10,377 bases of DNA from Prasinococcaceae sp. CCMP 1430. Taxonomy: Eukaryota > Prasinodermophyta > Palmophyllophyceae > Prasinococcales > Prasinococcaceae. Where the stretch lies: positions 1,091,842 through 1,102,218 of the forward strand of contig RQSC01000028.1 in assembly GCA_013416795.1 (NCBI GenBank), given 5' to 3'. Made by a program: the position numbers and the translations under genes. Below, one piece after another: positions 6,522 to 10,377 of the stretch (within the stretch, counting starts at the first letter, position 1; each line of letters opens with the position of its first letter). Under the pieces are notes generated by a model, which saw nothing but the letters and a program-made list of their open reading frames with translations, was not told where the DNA came from and did no database searches.

Positions 6522-7829
6522 ATGTCGTTCGCCGACAGCCTGTCGCGGCGCAGGGCCGGTGGCGGCCTTCCAGTTGCGGGTGAAGGGCGTCGACCAGCAC
6601 GAGGCGGCACGTCTCGGCGAGCCGCTGCGCAGGATCTGCGCGGATGCGGACGTGGCATTCATCGTCAATGAGCGAGCTGGGCCACAGGCGGGGCGAGCTG
6701 GGGTGCGGGCGGCGCGGGCGGTGTGGCGGGCGGCGGCGCTGCCGGGCGCGTGGCGCAGGGGGGCAGGGCGCCGGCTGCGGGGGGTGGCAGCTTCTCCGCG
6801 GGTCAAGGCTTTGGCGCAGGTGGGAGCTCGACGGACGGCGGGGTGCAAGCGAGCGGCACAGTGGCGGAGCGTGCCGTCGGAGCAGCGCAGGCGGCCGCGG
6901 AGACGTTTGCCCGCGCCGTGGCTGCGCTCAGCCGAGCCCTCGCGGACGGTGCCGACGACAGCCAGGTGCTCGGCGCGCTGCTCGCAGAAGCAGAGGGTGC
7001 GGGGCGTAAGGCGCACGCGGAGATATCTCGCGTGCCATGCGAAAAATTGGCGACCGCGTCCAAGCTGCGGACAGACGTCGAGGAGAGGCTCGATCTTCAG
7101 CTCGCGAGGCTGCGGCGTGAGGTCGCCGCCGCAAGGCTTCGCAGCAACCGCAGTGCCTCCGGCGATGCTGGCGGCTCGGCAGCGACTAGCAGCTCACAGC
7201 GCGACCAGGGCAAGACAGGCAACTTCATGAACGGCGGGGCCTCGCCTTGGGCATCTGAGCTGGGCGTGCGTGACGGCTCGCGCCAGGTGCAGGAAGAGGA
7301 TGCTGTCGTGGCCGAGGAGCGGCGCATGCTGCAGGAGCAGCAGAAGCGTGCCGAGCAGGAGGCGCAAGAGATAGAAGCGCAGATTGCATTCAATGAGTGC
7401 GTGCGCTTTGGCCACTGCTCCACGCCCCCGTCCCGCGCCCCGAATCAACGCAGGTCCTGGCGTGCGCGCTCAGTCTGTCTGCTGCGGGCGCGTTCGCGAG
7501 CGAGCACGCAACGCCGTGCGCGTGCCCCGTTCACGCCTCCCAAGGCACGGGTCCACCCCTGCCGCTGACACGTGTGCGCGCCCTCACGTATCAATGGCGC
7601 GCGCGGCAGGGATCTCATTGCCGAACGTGAGGAGGGCATCGAGCAGGCCATCGAAGACATCCACGACATCAAGGAGGTATTCCAAAACCTGGCGACGCTT
7701 GTGGCTGAGCAGGGCGAGACTCTCGAGGACATTGACGACAACATGACGCGGACGGCCATGCAGACCAAGGCAGCTGTCGGGCAGCTCAAGGAGGCGCACA
7801 AGATGAGCTCTAAATGCGCCGTGATGTGA
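6522..7829 (+). CDS. Pep12/syntaxin-7-like Qa-SNARE ending in a CaaX box, no transmembrane anchor
   Basis: Membrane-fusion Qa-SNARE of 321 residues: exons 6522-6558, 6688-7396 and 7610-7829. Introns are 6559-6687 (129 bases) and 7397-7609 (213 bases, GTGCGT...GGCAG). The N-terminus MSFADSL recalls MSFQDLE of plant Pep12/SYP2 proteins. A Gly/Ala-rich stretch (13-65) follows, then an Habc-like helical region (about 69-165), a Glu/Gln-rich helix and the SNARE motif (about 253-312). EAQIAFNEDLIAEREEGI marks the Pep12 class, and the zero-layer Gln is in LVAEQGETL (Gln283). The last intron splits the Glu of FNE and restores the motif exactly. Instead of a membrane helix the protein ends KMSSKCAVM then stop, a farnesylation-type CaaX sequence. 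Exon 1 is the least certain part: no in-frame ATG exists from 6672 until about 7228, so an upstream start is required. The gene converges on the apyrase gene, with 157 bases between stops. Confidence 0.85.
6544..6687 (+). pseudogene. ThiE-like (thiamine-phosphate synthase) fragment in the first intron of the Qa-SNARE
   Basis: In the +1 frame relative to SNARE exon 1, the 129-base intron is fully open for 43 codons and reads as an internal piece of thiamine-phosphate synthase. GPVAAFQLRVKG, then PLRRICADADVAFIVNERAG, has the spacing of the family pattern QLR.K ... C....V.FI.N.R. GAGP just upstream of the donor also fits. FADSLSR in SNARE exon 1 resembles the preceding ThiE helix but in another frame, as if a few bases were lost. 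Neither the N-terminal LYLIT strand nor the following DGVHLGQ block is present, so no functional enzyme is encoded. It may be a relic of a transferred or organelle-derived gene. A chance match of a GC-rich frame is less likely but not excluded. Confidence 0.55.
7397..7609 (+). other. Second intron of the Qa-SNARE gene
   Basis: This 213-base GT-AG intron runs from GTGCGTGCGC to GGCGCGCGCGGCAG, phase 2. Splicing turns AAT GA plus G GAT CTC into Asn-Glu-Asp-Leu and makes the conserved FNE...ER...I block of Pep12-type syntaxins continuous. Confidence 0.88.
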
Positions 7830-7918
7830 CCGCCTAAAGCAAACCTCACACACATGACACTGTCGCCTCGCGCACAGGATAAGGACTATCACGTCGCGGA
7901 AAGAATGTGCGAATACAT

Positions 7919-7935
7919 TGCCCACACAGTGGGCA
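7919..7935. terminator. 7-bp hairpin between the convergent Qa-SNARE and apyrase genes
   Basis: TGCCCAC and GTGGGCA pair perfectly around ACA. The element lies 90 bases past the SNARE stop and 52 bases past the apyrase stop, so it could serve the 3' end of either or both. No AATAAA is seen close by on either strand. Confidence 0.35.
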
Positions 7936-7986
7936 CCCATGAGATTCCACCCAACAGAGGATATGCCGTCCCCGCGTGACACACAC

Positions 7987-9919
7987 TCACGCAAGCATCG
8001 GCCGCGGCAGCCCCGAACGGGCGCCGGCCGGACCCACTTCCCTGGCGCCGAGGACGAGCGCGCCAAGCGCCCACTCGATGCTCACGCCGCCTGCGTGGTT
8101 GGCGAAGTATACGTCGGGCGAGACGCCGCTCGCGCCTGCATCCGCCTCCTGCCCAGCAGCGCCCGCGCGCTCCAGGAAGGCCGATATTAGCGCGCTCGAG
8201 AAGCAGCTTGTGCGCGCGTTGAAGAGCTCGCCCTCGTCCCCGTGCGCGCGCGCCTCAATGTCGGACCACGGACGCGCGCAGTGTGCCGCGCCCGCGGTCG
8301 CAAAAGAGGTCACCGTCATTGGCTTCGCCTGCACAGCACGGGGTCAGCACCGCAGCAGCGCTACCCCCTTCTTCCAGCATTGCAGGCGCAGACACGACCG
8401 CCCAAAACGCGCGCGCGCATCGTACCTCGTCGAAGCCGTCAAGGTACTCCGCCTTGGCGAAGTACTTGGCAGTGTAAAGTGCGTTCTCCGTGGCGTACAC
8501 GACTGGCGCGTTCGCCAACGAAGGGAATTGCTTGCCCGCCACGCACACTTCGCCTGTGCGATCAGCCTCCCTCCCTCCACTCCCGCGGCACCCCTCCGTC
8601 GCGAGCAGCACCTCATCTACAAGCGCGCGGCAGGCGCGGAAGTCGCCACTGCCATCGAGGCTGACCTGCGTCCCGCCCGTGCCTGTGCTCACGGCTCCAG
8701 CGTCTGCGCTCTCGCTGCGACCGCGCGGCAGGCAGGGGTGCGCGCTCGTCTTCTGGCCGGCGGCGGCAGCCTTGGCCGAGAGGTGTGCGTTCACGCGAGA
8801 GTGCGCGGAATCCATCCCCAGACCGAGAAACGAGTGCACAAACACGTCCTGCTTCACCCCCCCGAGGGAGACTGAGACCGTATCCTCGTCCAGGACGTCC
8901 CCGGAGTCGCCGGAGTCGACCATTTCGACGAGCGCGACCTGCGCAGAGGCGCCACCGACCTCAAACATGGCCACAGACCTCGCAGCGTCCTCGACGCCTG
9001 CAGCGCGTAGCGCGTGGTTCACGGCGGCCCAGCCAAAGAGCGCCTCCTCGCGACCCGAGATGACGCGTGCGCCGGTGGCAACGTCGAAGGCAAAGGGCGA
9101 CACGGCCAGCTGCCTCGCACACGCGGCCAGCAGCTGCGCCTGCTTGGCTTCTGGGAGCAAGCGCATGCCCGCCGTCGCCATCAGCCGCACGCGCGTCGCC
9201 TTGCGTGCGGTGACTGGCACGTGTGCAACCGCAAAGCGCAAGAGCTGAGCGACGCTTGCGGCCGCCCCGTCAGGGTCGGAGGCGTACGCAGACAGGCCCG
9301 GCGACACCTTCAGGTCACGGGTGGAGAGCAACAGGACGGCGCCGTCGCCGCGGGCGCCACCGACCGTGTACTCGTACACGTGCACGCGCGTGCCCGTGCT
9401 ACCTGCGTCTAGGACGACGTCGTATCGCGGTCGTGCCACGCCAGGCACGTTCCCGCCCAGCGCGAGCAGCACGAGCAGCGCCGCCGCAGCGATGGCAGCC
9501 AGCAGCACCGGGAGTCTGCGATTCGACCGCCGCATTTGACCGATCACCCGCCGCAGCGCGCCCATCGCGCCGCCTCGCAACTCTTTGTTTGCCCCACCGT
9601 CTCCAGGTGAGAGTGCCCCCGCGGCGTTGCCCTCGGGCTGCCACCGGGAGAAGTGGATCACGCGCGAGTGCGGGCTGCTGCTCGCACCGTGCGCGCTCCC
9701 GGCGGAGTGTGCCGGCACAGCGGCCAGCGCCGCAGCGGCGAGCGAGTCCTGGATAGACGAGTTCCGGCGCAGGTGGGCTGGCGCTGGTGCTGGCGCTGGA
9801 GCGGCGGCGGCGGCGGCGGCCGCCGCTCCCTGTGGCGCGACTGCCGGCGGCTGGTGGTGGAGCGCGACCGACGACGAGCCGCGGCGGAGCACGCGTGCCT
9901 CGCGGTGGCCCTCTCGCAT
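7987..9919 (-). CDS. GDA1/CD39-family apyrase (nucleoside di/triphosphatase), type II membrane protein
   Basis: Hydrolyses nucleoside di- or triphosphates to monophosphates. A Golgi enzyme of this kind clears GDP/UDP left by glycosyltransferases. Exons are 9919-8426 and 8328-7987; the intron is 8329-8425 (97 bases, GTACG...TGCAG, phase 0), joining DGFDE to AKPMTV. All five apyrase conserved regions are visible: DAGSTGTR, LMATAGMR, ISGREEALFGW, FEVGGASAQ (Glu as in plant apyrases) and FANHAGGVSIEWALGAL. One membrane segment (RRLPVLLAAIAAAALLVLLAL) precedes the catalytic domain by about 17 residues; there is no C-terminal one. From the ATG at 9919 the protein has 611 residues, including an N-terminal tail of about 130 residues with poly-Ala and Ala-Pro repeats and a RRNSS site. 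From the ATG at 9565 (G at -3 and +4) it has 493, nearer the usual length. The start is therefore uncertain, but the identity is not. Confidence 0.92.
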
Positions 9920-10006
9920 CCGCCGCGTTCGAGGTCGGCCGCGGCCGCGAGCGCACGCCGCGGCCCGCGCGGCCGCGACCAACTCCCCCCTCCCTTCCAC
10001 CGAGGA

Positions 10007-10056
10007 GGGGAAGGGGCCGGGCGGCCAAGGTGAAGGGGAGGGGGGAAAGGGGGGGG
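10007..10056 (+). promoter_or_regulatory. G-quadruplex-prone tract
   Basis: Five runs of four or more G lie on the plus strand (10007-10010, 10013-10016, 10035-10038, 10040-10045, 10049-10056). The last three have loops of only one and three bases, and the long runs can be divided to give four G-triplets. It lies about 90 bases upstream of the farther apyrase ATG. On the apyrase sense strand it is C-rich. Confidence 0.55.
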
Positions 10057-10154
10057 CGAGCCCGGCACGCCGTGTGGCGGAAGGGGGCGCACGTGCCGCG
10101 CAGCGAGCGAGCGGCCCACGCGCACCGATGGCTTTTCACCGTTTCCACTTTCGC

Positions 10155-10159
10155 ATTGG
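10155..10159 (-). promoter_or_regulatory. CCAAT-type box
   Basis: CCAAT on the minus strand, within GGCCAATGCGAAAG, is 236 bases upstream of the ATG at 9919. A five-base motif is weak evidence. The AT-richer setting and orientation make it a reasonable candidate. Confidence 0.25.
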
Positions 10160-10247
10160 CCAGCAGTTCATTTTCTCCCCTCTCTGTGGGGAGATGCGCT
10201 GATGCGCTACAAGCCGCACGCCCGGCGCGGGCGTGGGGCGTGTCCCG

Positions 10248-10284
10248 GCGAGGCGCGCCTCTGGCGCCTCGCTCAGCGAGGCGC
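10248..10284. repeat. Inverted and direct repeat cluster around GCGAGGCGC
   Basis: GCGCCTCGCT and AGCGAGGCGC (10264-10284) form a perfect 10-bp inverted repeat around a single C. A further copy of GCGAGGCGC lies at 10248-10256, so the first copy can pair with the middle one instead. The role is unknown. Confidence 0.7.
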
Positions 10285-10377
10285 GCGGCACGGGTCGGGC
10301 TGCGGCGGCCGAGAGGGCGACGGGGATGGGGGTGTCATCGCTTGGCGCCCTCTTGCCGCGCACGGCGCGCGCGGCGG

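Larger units (their letters stand above)
9920..10377. promoter_or_regulatory. Upstream region of the apyrase gene
   Basis: No gene is supported here. Overlapping open frames on both strands are GC-driven and carry no recognisable domain. The region holds a G-rich tract, a CCAAT-type box in a short AT-richer island (about 10137-10180), a 7-bp hairpin TCTCCCC/GGGGAGA (10174-10194), a tandem GATGCGCT (10193-10208) and a GC inverted-repeat cluster. This composition would fit a promoter for the minus-strand apyrase. Confidence 0.4.

Noticed and set aside
6255-7016. A 253-residue minus-strand frame opposite the SNARE gene
   Set aside because: Arg/Ala-rich composition typical of an antisense shadow in GC-rich DNA, with no recognised motif.
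6334-7230. A 298-residue plus-strand frame covering the SNARE 5' region
   Set aside because: Only its ThiE-like 43 codons look protein-like. The rest is the pyrimidine tract and an out-of-frame reading of SNARE exon 2.
7830-7986. A possible extra SNARE exon encoding a membrane anchor
   Set aside because: None of the plus-strand frames in this stretch has a hydrophobic run, and the apyrase coding region starts immediately after.
8490-9248. Long plus-strand frames opposite the apyrase
   Set aside because: They are antisense to a gene with all five family motifs, and their Ser/Thr/Ala/Arg content is what the reverse frame produces.
1-10377. Bacterial operon, CRISPR array, tRNA/rRNA gene or transposon
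   Set aside because: Introns, endomembrane proteins and mixed strands argue against a bacterial source. I saw no spaced direct repeats of CRISPR type, no cloverleaf or rRNA core sequence, and no transposase or long terminal repeats.

Overview
The window looks like nuclear DNA of a GC-rich unicellular eukaryote. Genes lie on both strands, most are split by short GT-AG introns (95 to 213 bases), and there are Golgi and endosomal proteins, N-terminal signal or anchor segments, long low-complexity stretches and eukaryotic 3' ends. A GC-rich marine alga such as a haptophyte fits the base composition, short introns and plastid-type riboflavin gene, but this is an inference. No marker in the window settles the lineage.

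Layout, left to right. (1) A 5'-truncated short-chain dehydrogenase/reductase on + (1-972, one intron). (2) Convergent to it, a type II membrane glycosyltransferase of the GT92/GT2-like kind on - (3598-1227, three exons). (3) A secretory-pathway sulfotransferase-like protein on - (5027-3891, single exon). (4) A divergent control region (5028-5510) carrying an uninterrupted run of 43 C. (5) The deaminase half of riboflavin enzyme RibD on + (core 5511-6020), whose N-terminal leader is unresolved. (6) A pyrimidine-rich 5' region, then a Pep12/syntaxin-7-like Qa-SNARE on + (6522-7829, three exons). It lacks a membrane anchor and ends in a CaaX box. Its first intron reads as an open fragment of thiamine-phosphate synthase (ThiE). 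(7) Convergent to it, an ecto/Golgi apyrase of the GDA1/CD39 family on - (9919-7987, two exons). (8) A GC-rich upstream region with a G-quadruplex-prone tract, a CCAAT-type box and inverted repeats (9920-10377).

Three minus-strand genes would fit one job in the Golgi lumen. The glycosyltransferase adds a sugar, the sulfotransferase sulfates glycans, and the apyrase removes the nucleoside diphosphate released by glycosyltransferases. The Qa-SNARE belongs to endomembrane traffic. RibD and the dehydrogenase are metabolic. Physical clustering in a eukaryote does not prove co-function.

The most unusual items are the prenylation-type Qa-SNARE, the ThiE-like intron inside it, the 43-C tract and nearby 5-base repeat at the unresolved RibD leader, and a small perfect hairpin downstream of every stop codon.
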